Under the pieces are notes generated by a model. It worked only from the letters and a program-made list of their open reading frames with translations, had not been told where the DNA came from and did not search any database. The position numbers were made by a program, and so were the translations under genes. From Pseudovibrio sp000156235 (GTDB lineage: Bacteria > Pseudomonadota > Alphaproteobacteria > Rhizobiales > Stappiaceae), in NCBI RefSeq assembly GCF_000156235.1, contig NZ_DS996818.1:1-64000 (forward strand): a stretch of 64,000 nucleotides of DNA, given 5' to 3'. Position 1 is the stretch's first letter. The number at the start of each line of letters is the position of its first letter. Positions 1-8,984 of this stretch are shown piece by piece.

Positions 1-311
1 GCGGTCGCTTGTACTCAGCAGAAGAACTTCACGAAATGGGCATTGTCCATGAGGTGGTTGAAGAAGGCCAGGCACCGTTCGCAGTTCAGCAGTACATCAC
101 CAAGAACTCACGTAAGCACACCGCTCATTCTGCAATCTACCGCGCAGGCCGCACCGTACAACCGGTGAGCTATGAAGAGCTGATTGACGTGGTTGAAATC
201 TGGGTAGATGCCGCTCTGTCTTTGTCCGATCAGGACCTGAAAAAGATGGAACGCCTGACAAAAGCTCAGGACCGTCTCGGCGCTCCATCCGTTCGCAAAC
301 AAGCTTTCTAG
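1..311 (+). CDS. rpfF: RpfF-like DSF synthase (crotonase family), C-terminal part only
   Basis: The reading frame is open from the window edge, so the 5' end lies outside; about 103 residues remain and the stop is TAG at 309-311. The visible part starts GRLYSAEELHEMG and contains VVEEGQAPFAVQQ, VEIWVDAALSL and MERLTKAQDRLG. These match, from memory, the C-terminal third of Xanthomonas RpfF (NLYSAEQLLGMG, ITEIWVDTAMQL, MDRLVRAQSR), the crotonase-fold enzyme that makes cis-2-unsaturated fatty-acid signals (DSF) from acyl-ACP. Ordinary enoyl-CoA hydratases lack the EIWVD segment. The gene converges on an RpfC-like kinase gene only 9 bases away, the same arrangement as rpfF and rpfC in Xanthomonas, which supports the call. 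The catalytic glutamates lie in the missing part and cannot be checked. The alternative is a generic crotonase. Confidence 0.75.
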   Translation, partial: GRLYSAEELHEMGIVHEVVEEGQAPFAVQQYITKNSRKHTAHSAIYRAGRTVQPVSYEELIDVVEIWVDAALSLSDQDLKKMERLTKAQDRLGAPSVRKQAF

Positions 312-320
312 AGCTTAGCT

Positions 321-2924
321 CTAAGAAAAATCCAAAGTGCTCAAGCGGTTGACAGGGTTATGCCCTTCCTGCTTGAGCTGCTGCAGGTAGCGACTAAGAT
401 TATCGTGATCTCGCTTCACCTTGCCGGACAGCTTTCGCACCATGTCTTCACCCAGAACATGCATCTGGTGTGGAGGCATGTTCTCCATATCATCACTCAG
501 TTTGGCAACTTCAGTCGCCCCAAGATTGACTGAAGCAGATCGCAGCGCGTGTGCACTTGCACGGAATAGCTCAGTATCTCCAGCCTCATAAGCAGCTTTG
601 ATATCGCGATGCAGCTGCGTGGTGTCTTTCAGATAATCCTCGATCACCCCAATCACAAAGTCCAGACCACCAAGCGTTCTCAGCTGAGACAGGCTTCCAT
701 AGTCAATCCCTGAAGACACATCAGAAGAGAAACGCGGATGCTCCGCAATAGAAGTCACCTGACTGTTGGCGATTTGCCTGCGCGTGATGTTCTCATAAAC
801 ACCACTTTCGGCAATCACGTCATCAATCAGTGTCAGGAGTTTCTGAGGTTCAATCGGCTTTGTTGCACAAGCGTCAGCACCAGCTTCCTGGGCATTGCGA
901 GCTGCAGCACGGCTTGCGTCTGCCGTCAATGCAATGATAGGCAGACGATCCTGACCAAGCTCTGTAATTCGGTGCAGCTTGATGGTCTCAATGCCATTCA
1001 GAACCGGCATATTGATATCCATAATCGCAAGATCGTAGGAGTTCTCTTCAAGCTCATCCAGAGCCAGCTCACCATTGCTGACGAGCGTGCAGGTGTGCCC
1101 GCCCTTCTGCAGGATTTTCTCAATCACACGCTGATTGGTCTTGTTGTCTTCAGCGACAAGAATATTAAGGCCGATGTAGCGGCTGAAGTAGGCCTGAAGC
1201 TCTTCTTTCAGTTCCATGCCAGACTTAGCGTCTTCAGCACCCGCCGCTCTCAACGCCCACGCAACGGATTGAGTAGTAACAGGAACTTTGATGGAAGACA
1301 CAATGCTCGGCTGGAACACATCCTCACACTCTTTTTCCGAAGCAGAAGAGTACATCGGAATAAGATTGACGTTGTGATGCTGACCCGTTGACTTCAACGC
1401 ATAATGCAGGCTGTCAGAGGTCGCAGCCAAAACATCTTCACCAACAAACAGAACAATCTTGCCACCATCAGTAGACGTCTGCTGTCGCAACGAACTAAAA
1501 GCACTACCGACCGTTTCAAAACACTCAGGCTCAATACCACACGCGACCAGAGACTCAGCGCAAACATCACGCAGATCTTTGCGTTTGGAGACAATTGCAA
1601 CAGCACCATCAGCCACTTCAAGAAGTGCAGTCTCATCACCAACGGCACGACCGACTTCAAGCTCAATGGTGAACATACTTCCTTGCCCAGGCTGGCTGCT
1701 GACCTTGACTTCACCACCCATCGCTCGCACAACTTCACGCACAATGGAAAGACCAAGACCAGTACCACCAAAGCGATCAACGATGCTTTCATCGGCCTGA
1801 GTAAAGCGCTCAAAAATACGGCCTTGAGCATCCTCAGAGATACCAATGCCGGTATCTTTCACTTCCAGCAGCAAACTGACTTTACCGCCGTTCATTTCCT
1901 TGCAGGTTGCACTAATGGAAACGGAGCCCTCTTCGGTAAACTTGACCGCATTACCGGCGATATTCAGCAGCACTTCGCGGATATGACGCGCGTCCCCCAC
2001 CAGGAACGGAGGTAACTTGCTATCCACGTAGCGCGAAATAATCAGGCCTTTACCGCGGGCTTGCCCTTGAACAATCTGAGTCACTTCACGCAGGATCGAG
2101 TTCATGTCAAAGACAGTCCGATTGACGATCATGCGTCCGCTTTCGATCCGGCTGAAGTCAAGAATGCCGTTGATCATGGAAAGCAATGAACTGCCAGAGT
2201 ACTGGATGGTCTTAGCCATATCTCGCTGCTCAGGATCCAACTTGGTATCCTGAATAAGATCCCCCATACCGATGATCGCATTAAGCGGCGTACGCAGTTC
2301 GTGGCTCACAGCAGTCAGGAACTGAGTTTTTGCTTTATTGGCAGCTTCAGCTGCTTGCTGCGCAGCTGTCATCGAGCGAATGAGCTTACTGGCGTAAAGC
2401 GGCACGACGACCAGACAACCCAGCAAACCAAGTCCAAGGATAAACTCACCTTGCCAATATGGCGTTGTCAGCACCACCGCAAACCCACTCACAGAAGCGA
2501 TCGTTGCCAACGCCAGATAATCCAATCCAAACCGGAAGCCATTGCCGAAGATCACCCAAAGATAGATTGGGAACAAAATGGAGAGATACTCACCACCTGC
2601 ATAAAGGCCTGCAGAAACGGCTCCCACATCCAGAAAAATTGCCAGAACCCGCCGCAATGAGCTGACCTGCTTCGAGTATAGTAAATGCGCGAGCAGTGCT
2701 ACGGAGCCCAAAGCAAAGGTGGTCATGATAACGTTGGTCTGGAAGTTCTCAGCAGTGCCAAAGGTGATGTTCGATGCCAGATACGGGGTTATCAGCAGTG
2801 TGAACATAAACCGGTTCAGAGACATCTCACCTTCACCACCACCCAGCTGAGTGATGCGGGAGTACAGCTCTTTCAGTTTGCCCAATGGAAGCATTTGCAG
2901 CTTTACTTTTCTGTTATCGTTCAT
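321..2924 (-). CDS. rpfC: RpfC-like hybrid sensor histidine kinase
   Basis: 867 residues. Residues about 37-182 form five or six membrane segments, including YLWVIFGNGFRFG, which resembles the conserved loop of the RpfC input region. A HisKA domain follows (SHELRTP, phospho-accepting His208), then an HATPase domain (N-box near 322-330, DTGIGI, GGTGLGLSI). A degenerate receiver-like stretch covers about 440-560. A proper receiver covers about 586-705 (Asp636, Lys689), and a C-terminal Hpt domain has His792 (AHALRSAS). This TM-HK-REC-Hpt order is that of RpfC, the DSF receptor and negative regulator of RpfF. The ATG overlaps the stop of the upstream response-regulator gene as ATGA, so the two are translationally coupled. 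The role in sensing a fatty-acid signal is inferred from architecture and from the convergent rpfF-like gene. Another hybrid kinase of BarA/ArcB type is the alternative. Confidence 0.68.
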   Translation of the reverse strand: MNDNRKVKLQMLPLGKLKELYSRITQLGGGEGEMSLNRFMFTLLITPYLASNITFGTAENFQTNVIMTTFALGSVALLAHLLYSKQVSSLRRVLAIFLDVGAVSAGLYAGGEYLSILFPIYLWVIFGNGFRFGLDYLALATIASVSGFAVVLTTPYWQGEFILGLGLLGCLVVVPLYASKLIRSMTAAQQAAEAANKAKTQFLTAVSHELRTPLNAIIGMGDLIQDTKLDPEQRDMAKTIQYSGSSLLSMINGILDFSRIESGRMIVNRTVFDMNSILREVTQIVQGQARGKGLIISRYVDSKLPPFLVGDARHIREVLLNIAGNAVKFTEEGSVSISATCKEMNGGKVSLLLEVKDTGIGISEDAQGRIFERFTQADESIVDRFGGTGLGLSIVREVVRAMGGEVKVSSQPGQGSMFTIELEVGRAVGDETALLEVADGAVAIVSKRKDLRDVCAESLVACGIEPECFETVGSAFSSLRQQTSTDGGKIVLFVGEDVLAATSDSLHYALKSTGQHHNVNLIPMYSSASEKECEDVFQPSIVSSIKVPVTTQSVAWALRAAGAEDAKSGMELKEELQAYFSRYIGLNILVAEDNKTNQRVIEKILQKGGHTCTLVSNGELALDELEENSYDLAIMDINMPVLNGIETIKLHRITELGQDRLPIIALTADASRAAARNAQEAGADACATKPIEPQKLLTLIDDVIAESGVYENITRRQIANSQVTSIAEHPRFSSDVSSGIDYGSLSQLRTLGGLDFVIGVIEDYLKDTTQLHRDIKAAYEAGDTELFRASAHALRSASVNLGATEVAKLSDDMENMPPHQMHVLGEDMVRKLSGKVKRDHDNLSRYLQQLKQEGHNPVNRLSTLDFS

Positions 2925-5107
2925 AGCTCAAACTCCGCCCCTGCCAGAGCTCGTTGCTGGCTATGTCCTTGCAAGTTCGAGGATTGCTCCTCCAACAGAC
3001 GAGCAAAATCTTCAGCAGGTACAGGCTTGCCAAACAGATAGCCCTGCGCCATCTCACAACCGGCATCCTTCAGATACTCCGCCTGTTCGCGCGTCTCGAC
3101 ACCTTCTGCAATGATAGAGAGATCAAGGCTCTTACCCAGACCAACAATCGCTTTGATAATTACGGTGTTATTCGGATCTGTCATCATATCGCGCGTGAAG
3201 CAGCGATCGATTTTCAGACAGTCAACCGAGTATCTGCTCAAATACGCAAGCGACGAGTAACCAGTTCCAAAGTCATCAATGGAGATCGCGATCCCCATCT
3301 CACGGATCTCACGTAAATCGCGCACTGTGGCGTCTGAGCCATGCAGCACGATATTCTCAGTGATCTCGATTTCAAGCTTATCAGCTGGCAAGCTGCAGGA
3401 AACCAGCGCGTCCTTCAAAAGCTGCGGCACATTCTGCTTGCGGAACTGCGTCGGTGAGATGTTGACGGCAATACGCGGCGTCTCAAGCCCCATATCCATC
3501 CACTTTTTCGCCTGCTGACACGCAGCGAAAATCACCCATTCTCCAATTGGCAAAATAAGCCCAACCTCCTCAGCCGTACCAAGGAAAACATTCGGTGCAA
3601 CCACACCATAGTCAGGACGGTTCCAGCGCAGCAGAGCTTCAGCCCCAACAATCTCGTTAGTCCGCAAATCAATCTGTGGCTGATAGAACAGCTCCAACTG
3701 ATCATGCTCAATCGCATTCCGCAGTTCAGCTTCCAGTGCGACAGTTTCTTTAACGTGATGGTCCATCTTGGTTGAGAACAGGTGGAACGTGTTCCCACCA
3801 TCAGCTTTGGACTGATACATGGCCATATCCGCACAGCGCAGCAGTTCTTCACTGTTCAAGCCATCTTCAGGATACTTCGTAATCCCAACACTGGCGCTGG
3901 TTTGAAGCTCTTTACCGCTGATGTGGAACGGCTCTTCTACCACACTCACCAGATGCTGAGCAAAGCGCATGGCTTCTTCAGAGCTCTTCAAATCAGTCTG
4001 AAGAATAGCAAACTCATCACCACCCAGTCGCGCGACCAGGTCAGAACCATCTACACAGCGCAGCAAACGCTCTGCGAGTACCTCCAGCAAGCGATCACCC
4101 GTACGGTGGCCTAAGGCATCATTGATGGATTTGAAGCGGTCCAGATCGATGAAATGCAGCGCAAAGCTACGTCCGCTGTTGCGACACTGAAAGATCTCTT
4201 CATCAATCCGCTCACCAAGCATGGTCCTGTTTGGCAAACCAGTCAGCGCATCATGGTGCGCAATATGCAGCAAATGAGCTTCAGCACGCTTGCGATCAGA
4301 AATGTTGGTCGCAGTCGTCACCACATGCGTCGTGTTTCCTTCCGCATCCAGCAAAGGGCTCTTTGTGACGATGAAGTGGAAGATGTCACCTGCGTGGTTA
4401 CGCTGCTCGATCTCATAGGGTGGCAGCGCCCTGCCCGTAATAAACACCTTGCGATCCAGCCGGCGATTCCTCTCACGGGTAAACTTATCGAACTTCCCGT
4501 AGGTGTCTTCACCAACAAGCTCAGCAGTCGTTGAGTTCAGGAATCGGGCCCATGCTGCATTGGAGAAAGCGCAAAGGCCATCACGCGTACTAGTGGTGAT
4601 CATCGCAGGAACGCTATCGATAACCTGCGCCAGCTGCTCACGAGAATCTCGCAGCGCTTCTTTGCTCTGCTGTTCTACGTTGACCAGTTCTTGCTCAAGA
4701 AACCGTGCATGGCGTTTAACTGCATTTTGCTCTTCCCGCAGAGCAAGCAGATTTCGCGCTCGGCTTACAAACTCATTATGATCAACCGGACTCTGCAGGA
4801 AATCAGTTGCACCTGCTTCCAAAGCACGGATGCGGAACGAGCGGTCTGTGAAGACCGTAATGACGACGATCGGCACATCGCTGCAATGCTCCAGCGCGCG
4901 TACCTTCTGCGTCAGGTCAGCCCCATCCATCTCTGGCATGCTGTAATCGGTAATGATCAAGTCGGGGACGTTGCTCTCCATATATTCGAGAGCATCAATC
5001 GGCGAGGCAAAACACTGTACTTTGACAGATGCATCTACAGCGAGTGCGAGCTTCTCAAAGATACTTCTATTAATTGCTCTGTCATCGACAATAACGATTG
5101 TTGTCAT
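2921..5107 (-). CDS. response regulator with RpfG-like receiver joined to PAS-GGDEF-EAL
   Basis: 728 residues. The receiver (1-125) has Asp54 in IITDYSMPEMDG and the run SPIDALEYME...ALEAGATDFL, closest in my memory to the RpfG receiver, followed by a helical linker (about 120-160). Instead of HD-GYP there is a PAS domain (about 160-280), GGDEF (RLGGDEF, active site 362-366) and EAL (GAEALLRW, Glu490). The EAL motifs ENIVLHG, DDFGTGYSSL, KIDRCF and IIAEGVET are intact, so both cyclase and phosphodiesterase chemistry for c-di-GMP look possible. Two oddities: the receiver's conserved Lys is Ser (FLQSPV), and the product-inhibition RxxD site before GGDEF reads DGSD. It is the first gene of a two-gene operon with the RpfC-like kinase, presumably its phosphodonor. 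The EAL-GGDEF-PAS part recalls RpfR of Burkholderia, which binds BDSF, but I cannot show that this PAS binds a fatty acid. Confidence 0.85.
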   Translation of the reverse strand: MTTIVIVDDRAINRSIFEKLALAVDASVKVQCFASPIDALEYMESNVPDLIITDYSMPEMDGADLTQKVRALEHCSDVPIVVITVFTDRSFRIRALEAGATDFLQSPVDHNEFVSRARNLLALREEQNAVKRHARFLEQELVNVEQQSKEALRDSREQLAQVIDSVPAMITTSTRDGLCAFSNAAWARFLNSTTAELVGEDTYGKFDKFTRERNRRLDRKVFITGRALPPYEIEQRNHAGDIFHFIVTKSPLLDAEGNTTHVVTTATNISDRKRAEAHLLHIAHHDALTGLPNRTMLGERIDEEIFQCRNSGRSFALHFIDLDRFKSINDALGHRTGDRLLEVLAERLLRCVDGSDLVARLGGDEFAILQTDLKSSEEAMRFAQHLVSVVEEPFHISGKELQTSASVGITKYPEDGLNSEELLRCADMAMYQSKADGGNTFHLFSTKMDHHVKETVALEAELRNAIEHDQLELFYQPQIDLRTNEIVGAEALLRWNRPDYGVVAPNVFLGTAEEVGLILPIGEWVIFAACQQAKKWMDMGLETPRIAVNISPTQFRKQNVPQLLKDALVSCSLPADKLEIEITENIVLHGSDATVRDLREIREMGIAISIDDFGTGYSSLAYLSRYSVDCLKIDRCFTRDMMTDPNNTVIIKAIVGLGKSLDLSIIAEGVETREQAEYLKDAGCEMAQGYLFGKPVPAEDFARLLEEQSSNLQGHSQQRALAGAEFEL

Positions 5108-5685
5108 GCAGCTACCACCACGAGCCTAACTGCCGAAGGTATCAAATACCCGCAGCAGTTGAACAAATTCACCCCATGGTTATCTTCGCTTAAGGAGACA
5201 GTGTTAAGAAATGCCAAATAGTTATCATTAAATGCCTAGTATCAAACTCATGGTTCTATTTACCTATAGGCATACACGGTTCGTCCACCGTCAGTGCACA
5301 GACCCTTTAATTTCCTTCATCAACGGAATAAAGCTAACGTAAGCGGTAGTTTGCGAGGTTTTGCACCACAAAGCAGTTGGGTCTTCAATTAGTTACTGAA
5401 ACATTGAAAACACAATAAAAAATTTTCTTCAAATTACACTAAACAGTTGTGAATATAGATCCACACACACTCGCCTAAAGCTTGCACCTCAGCACAACCG
5501 AGCAAATAAGATTCCAGTAACAAGACTGAGTCTGACTAAAAAAGTCACTCAAACTCTTTTATTTTCCTTTGAACCATTCTTAGAAGAGACTTTCGCACAT
5601 TAAACTTTCTGCCAAGAAGTATAACCCGGCAGAAAGCGCCAATCATTAAATCGACTTAACGAACTGGCCTGTACCACTTCAGGTT
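5108..5685. other. non-coding stretch between the rpf-like and secretion operons
   Basis: This AT-rich stretch of 578 bases has no credible reading frame. It should hold the minus-strand promoter of the response-regulator/kinase operon near 5108-5250. At its other end, 5605-5636, it holds a hairpin that probably ends the secretion operon. I see no recognisable operator in the middle. Confidence 0.6.
5605..5636 (-). terminator. probable terminator of the type I secretion operon
   Basis: Arms CTTTCTGCC (5605-5613) and GGCAGAAAG (5628-5636) form a perfect 9-bp stem with a 14-base loop, 50 bases after the stop of the HlyD-family gene. Read on the minus strand it is followed by TTTAATG, a short T-run, so termination strength is uncertain. 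Confidence 0.5.
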
Positions 5686-7026
5686 TTACGGCTCCCTGAA
5701 GGCTCTGGCCATACTGTCTCGCACAGGCTCCATGAGATAATCAAAGAAGGTTCGGTCTCTCGTCGTGATGTACACTTCAGCAGGCATGCCGGGAGTTGCC
5801 TTGAAGTTCAGATGCCCAGGAATCTTCTCACGATCCAACTGTACCCGCGCTTTGTAAACGTCCCCCATACTGCTCATAGGATCTTCATTTCGTAAGGCAT
5901 CTGCTGAGACATAGATGACTTTGGCATCCAGCATTGGCGTAATGCGCTGGTTCAAGGCTGTCAGCCGCACCATAGCCTTCTGCCCCTCCTTCACATTGTC
6001 GATCTCCGTGGTCTGGATGGAAGCCTCGATGATCAACTCGTCTTGCAGAGGTAGGATCTCCATCAGGTCTTTGCCACTCTCAACAACACCACCAGCAGTG
6101 TGATAACGCATCCGAACGACAATGCCCCGTACAGGAGCAACAATCTCAACACGCTGCAAGACATCTTGTGCCGCCCGTATCTGCTCACTTACATCATCAA
6201 GATCCGCATTGACCACCTGCAGTTCACCCACTGCCGTTTGGGATGCTTCATTCTCCACTTTAACAATCTGAGCCCGCGCTCGTGCAATCCGCTCAGTCGC
6301 ATCTCCGATCTCAGCGAGGATACGTCCTTCTTCCCCCTTCAGGTTTGCAAGTGAACGCTCTATGCGCAGCACATCAGACTTTCGGATCAGCCCCTTACCC
6401 AAAATCTTCTTCTTGGCGTCCAGCTCTTCCTGGAACAACTCCATCTGCTGCTTCACGGCAACCAACTGAGATTGACCACCCTGTATGCGTTCCTTTAGAG
6501 CATCGATACCCTGTGCTAGAATATCAATCTCACTCTGCAGCTTTCTGGTTCTGGCTTTGAATGTTAGTGACTGGTTCAAGATGATGCTTTTAATTTTCGG
6601 ATCATGTGCCGTGCTTGTTAGCATCTCCGGAAGAACCAGCGTCTTATGCCCTTTGGCTTCTTGTGTTAGGCGCGCCTGAATAGCTTGCAAGCGTGCTTGC
6701 CGGATCACCAACCGTTCCAGATTTGCTTCAGCAGCGGTTTCATCCAGTTTCACCAGAACATCACCGGCAGAAACCACATCCCCTTCTTTCACGAGGATCT
6801 CTTTGATGATCCCACCTTCAAAGTGCTGGACAATCTTGTTCTGACCTGTAGCAACAAAGGAACCGGAAGCAACCACAGCACCTGCCATAGGAGCACTGGA
6901 GGCCCAATAACCAAATCCGGCAAAAGTAAGCGCAATAATGATTAAACTAGCCAATATAGGAGAGCGAGTTGTGCGAGGCACATCCTCATACCAGCTCCCA
7001 TCAAGTATAAGTGCTCTAGTAGACAT
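5686..7026 (-). CDS. type I secretion periplasmic adaptor (HlyD family)
   Basis: 446 residues from the ATG at 7026, which has GGTGA eight bases upstream; a TTG at 7038 would add four residues. It has one N-terminal membrane segment (about residues 27-46, SLIIIALTFAGFGYWAS). Next come a biotinyl-lipoyl-like strand (GSFVATGQNKIVQHFEGGIIKEILVKEGDVV), a long helical hairpin (about 100-275) and the second lipoyl half plus beta-barrel (VEIVAPVRGIVVRMRYHTAGGVVESG). This is the HlyD/PrtE membrane-fusion protein that links an inner-membrane ABC exporter to a TolC-type outer-membrane channel. It is the last gene of the cargo-exporter operon, 28 bases after the ABC gene. No TolC-like gene is in the window, so the channel must be encoded elsewhere. 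Confidence 0.9.
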   Translation of the reverse strand: MSTRALILDGSWYEDVPRTTRSPILASLIIIALTFAGFGYWASSAPMAGAVVASGSFVATGQNKIVQHFEGGIIKEILVKEGDVVSAGDVLVKLDETAAEANLERLVIRQARLQAIQARLTQEAKGHKTLVLPEMLTSTAHDPKIKSIILNQSLTFKARTRKLQSEIDILAQGIDALKERIQGGQSQLVAVKQQMELFQEELDAKKKILGKGLIRKSDVLRIERSLANLKGEEGRILAEIGDATERIARARAQIVKVENEASQTAVGELQVVNADLDDVSEQIRAAQDVLQRVEIVAPVRGIVVRMRYHTAGGVVESGKDLMEILPLQDELIIEASIQTTEIDNVKEGQKAMVRLTALNQRITPMLDAKVIYVSADALRNEDPMSSMGDVYKARVQLDREKIPGHLNFKATPGMPAEVYITTRDRTFFDYLMEPVRDSMARAFREP

Positions 7027-7054
7027 TAAAATCACCAAATATCAAAAGCTTAAA

Positions 7055-8956
7055 CTATTCAGCTGGTTGCGCCGCCGGCAAGTTATGCCCCGGGGCATTT
7101 TGATGCTGTGAAATGCCCGGCCGTTTTCCGGTAATCAAAGGCATCACTTCATCACGGCTTCCAAACGCCGCCACAGTCCCATCTTTGAGCATCATGATCT
7201 TATCGACACAGCGCAGCAGTGCAGGCCTCTGTGTGATCGCAATAACGGTCATTCCGTCCTGCTTGGCGCGTCCAAGAGCTTCTGCCAAAGCATGTTCCCC
7301 GATAGTGTCCAGATTGGAGTTTGGCTCATCCAATACCAACAGACGAGGGTTGTTATAGAATGCCCGAGCCAACCCAATCCGCTGCCTCTGCCCGCCAGAT
7401 AGAGGCGCTCCATCCATGGCAACCTGTGTCTCATAGCCCTGAGAAAACTGAGAGACCATCTCATGAATATCTGCCATTTGAGCGGCCTTGAAGACATCCT
7501 CATCTTTGGCTTCTCTGTTCATTCGGGCAATATTCTCTTTGATCGTACCCGGAAAGAGCTGAACATCCTGCGGCAAGTAACCGATATTCTCACCGAGCTG
7601 CCGACTATCCCAGTTCCTCAAATCCATCATATCAAGGCGAACATTGCCTGCTGTTGGGATGAGAGATCCAACCAACATTTTTCCCAGCGTACTCTTCCCA
7701 GAACCAGACGCGCCAACAACAGCCAGAGAATCTCCTGGAGAGAGCTGGAACGAAATACCATTCAGGATCACACGCTTGTTTGGAGGCGGCACGAATAGCA
7801 GCCGCTCAACACTCAGTCGGCCAGCAGGATTCGGCAGTCGAAGCCGATGTACATTAAGCGGAGAGGTATGCAGCAGTTTCTGGATGCGCCCATATGCGTT
7901 TTTCGCCCCCACATAGCTCTTCCAGCCATCAATAATGCCTTCAACAGGAGCTAGAGCACGACCACCAATAATGGACGCCGCAATAATCATCCCGCCAGTA
8001 ATTTCATTGGAAAGCGCAAGCCACGCGCCCCAACCAAGCATCGTGATCTGAGTAGACAAGCGGATGAACTTGGATACAGCTGAAATCAGGACATTTCGAT
8101 CCTGCCCCAGTATCTGAGCCTTCAACGATTCAGCAGTTTCCTTACCCCAGATAATCACGCCTTCAGGGATCATTCCCATTGCGTTCATAACCTGAGCATT
8201 TCGAGCCATCGCTTCTGCCTGCAGGTTTGCACGGGAAGAAAATGCATTGGCCTTTCCAAATGGAACAGCAGTTAGTCGCTGGTTGATCCGTGCAAGAACG
8301 AGCAGCAGCAAAATGGTCGTTGTCACGATCATGCCAAGTTGCGGGTGCACCATGTAAACGACAAGCAGATAGATCGGAGCCACAGGTGCATCCATCATGG
8401 TCAGAAGCACGGAACCTGTCAAAAAGCTCCGCAACTGCTGCAAGTCAGAAAGAGCCTGAAACTCCTGACTACTACCGTTATGAGACGCCCTTGCTGCTGC
8501 ACTGAGCACAGGCCCACCGAGCCGCGTCTCAACATCCACAGCAACCCTCATGAGCATAAAGCGGCGGAACATATCCAGCAGCACATGCGCAAGAACAAGG
8601 CCGATAACAATAACAGTCAGCATAACAAGTGTATCGACACTTCGGCTGGTCAACACACGGTCAGAAATCTGGAACAAATAAATAGGAACAGAAAGGATCA
8701 GAAGGCTGGCACAGAAGGAGAAGAACCCAACATACAGCAGGTTGATCTTTGCCCGTGCCAGACCATTTTGCATCAACTTCCGAAAATCAATATCTTCATA
8801 AGGGCCGCCATTTTTTCTGGAGGCAAAATTGCCTTTTTGGCCTGCGAGCTTTTCTCCATGTGCAGGTTGCTGCGAAATACCATCCACCTGCAATGTTTTG
8901 CTCGCCTGCCCTCCACGCTGTCGGCTATTATTCTTAGTCTCTCGAGCTTTAAACAT
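7055..8956 (-). CDS. type I secretion ABC exporter, fused permease and ATPase (PrtD-like)
   Basis: 633 residues. A charged N-terminal extension of about 60 residues precedes an ABC transmembrane domain (about 70-345). The nucleotide-binding domain follows, with Walker A GASGSGKS at 415-422, the Q-loop near PQDVQLFPG, the signature LSGGQRQR at 519-526, and Walker B LLVLDEP at 539-545 followed by NSNLD. Type I secretion ATPases such as PrtD and HlyB pump unfolded cargo with a C-terminal signal directly out of the cell. I see no C39 peptidase domain at the N-terminus, so cargo is probably not cleaved by the exporter. It lies between the second cargo gene and the HlyD-family adaptor on the same strand, so the two repeat proteins upstream are the obvious substrates. 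Confidence 0.92.
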   Translation of the reverse strand: MFKARETKNNSRQRGGQASKTLQVDGISQQPAHGEKLAGQKGNFASRKNGGPYEDIDFRKLMQNGLARAKINLLYVGFFSFCASLLILSVPIYLFQISDRVLTSRSVDTLVMLTVIVIGLVLAHVLLDMFRRFMLMRVAVDVETRLGGPVLSAAARASHNGSSQEFQALSDLQQLRSFLTGSVLLTMMDAPVAPIYLLVVYMVHPQLGMIVTTTILLLLVLARINQRLTAVPFGKANAFSSRANLQAEAMARNAQVMNAMGMIPEGVIIWGKETAESLKAQILGQDRNVLISAVSKFIRLSTQITMLGWGAWLALSNEITGGMIIAASIIGGRALAPVEGIIDGWKSYVGAKNAYGRIQKLLHTSPLNVHRLRLPNPAGRLSVERLLFVPPPNKRVILNGISFQLSPGDSLAVVGASGSGKSTLGKMLVGSLIPTAGNVRLDMMDLRNWDSRQLGENIGYLPQDVQLFPGTIKENIARMNREAKDEDVFKAAQMADIHEMVSQFSQGYETQVAMDGAPLSGGQRQRIGLARAFYNNPRLLVLDEPNSNLDTIGEHALAEALGRAKQDGMTVIAITQRPALLRCVDKIMMLKDGTVAAFGSRDEVMPLITGKRPGISQHQNAPGHNLPAAQPAE

Positions 8957-8984
8957 ACATTCTCTCTATAAAAATCTATTAAAA

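Noticed and set aside
309..325. TAGAGC-TTA-GCTCTA hairpin at the rpfF stop as a terminator
   Set aside because: The stem is only 6 bp and no T-run follows it on either strand.
738..1391. 217-codon open frame on the plus strand inside the RpfC-like gene
   Set aside because: It is antisense to a well-supported histidine kinase, has no ribosome site and resembles nothing; codon bias of the real gene explains it.
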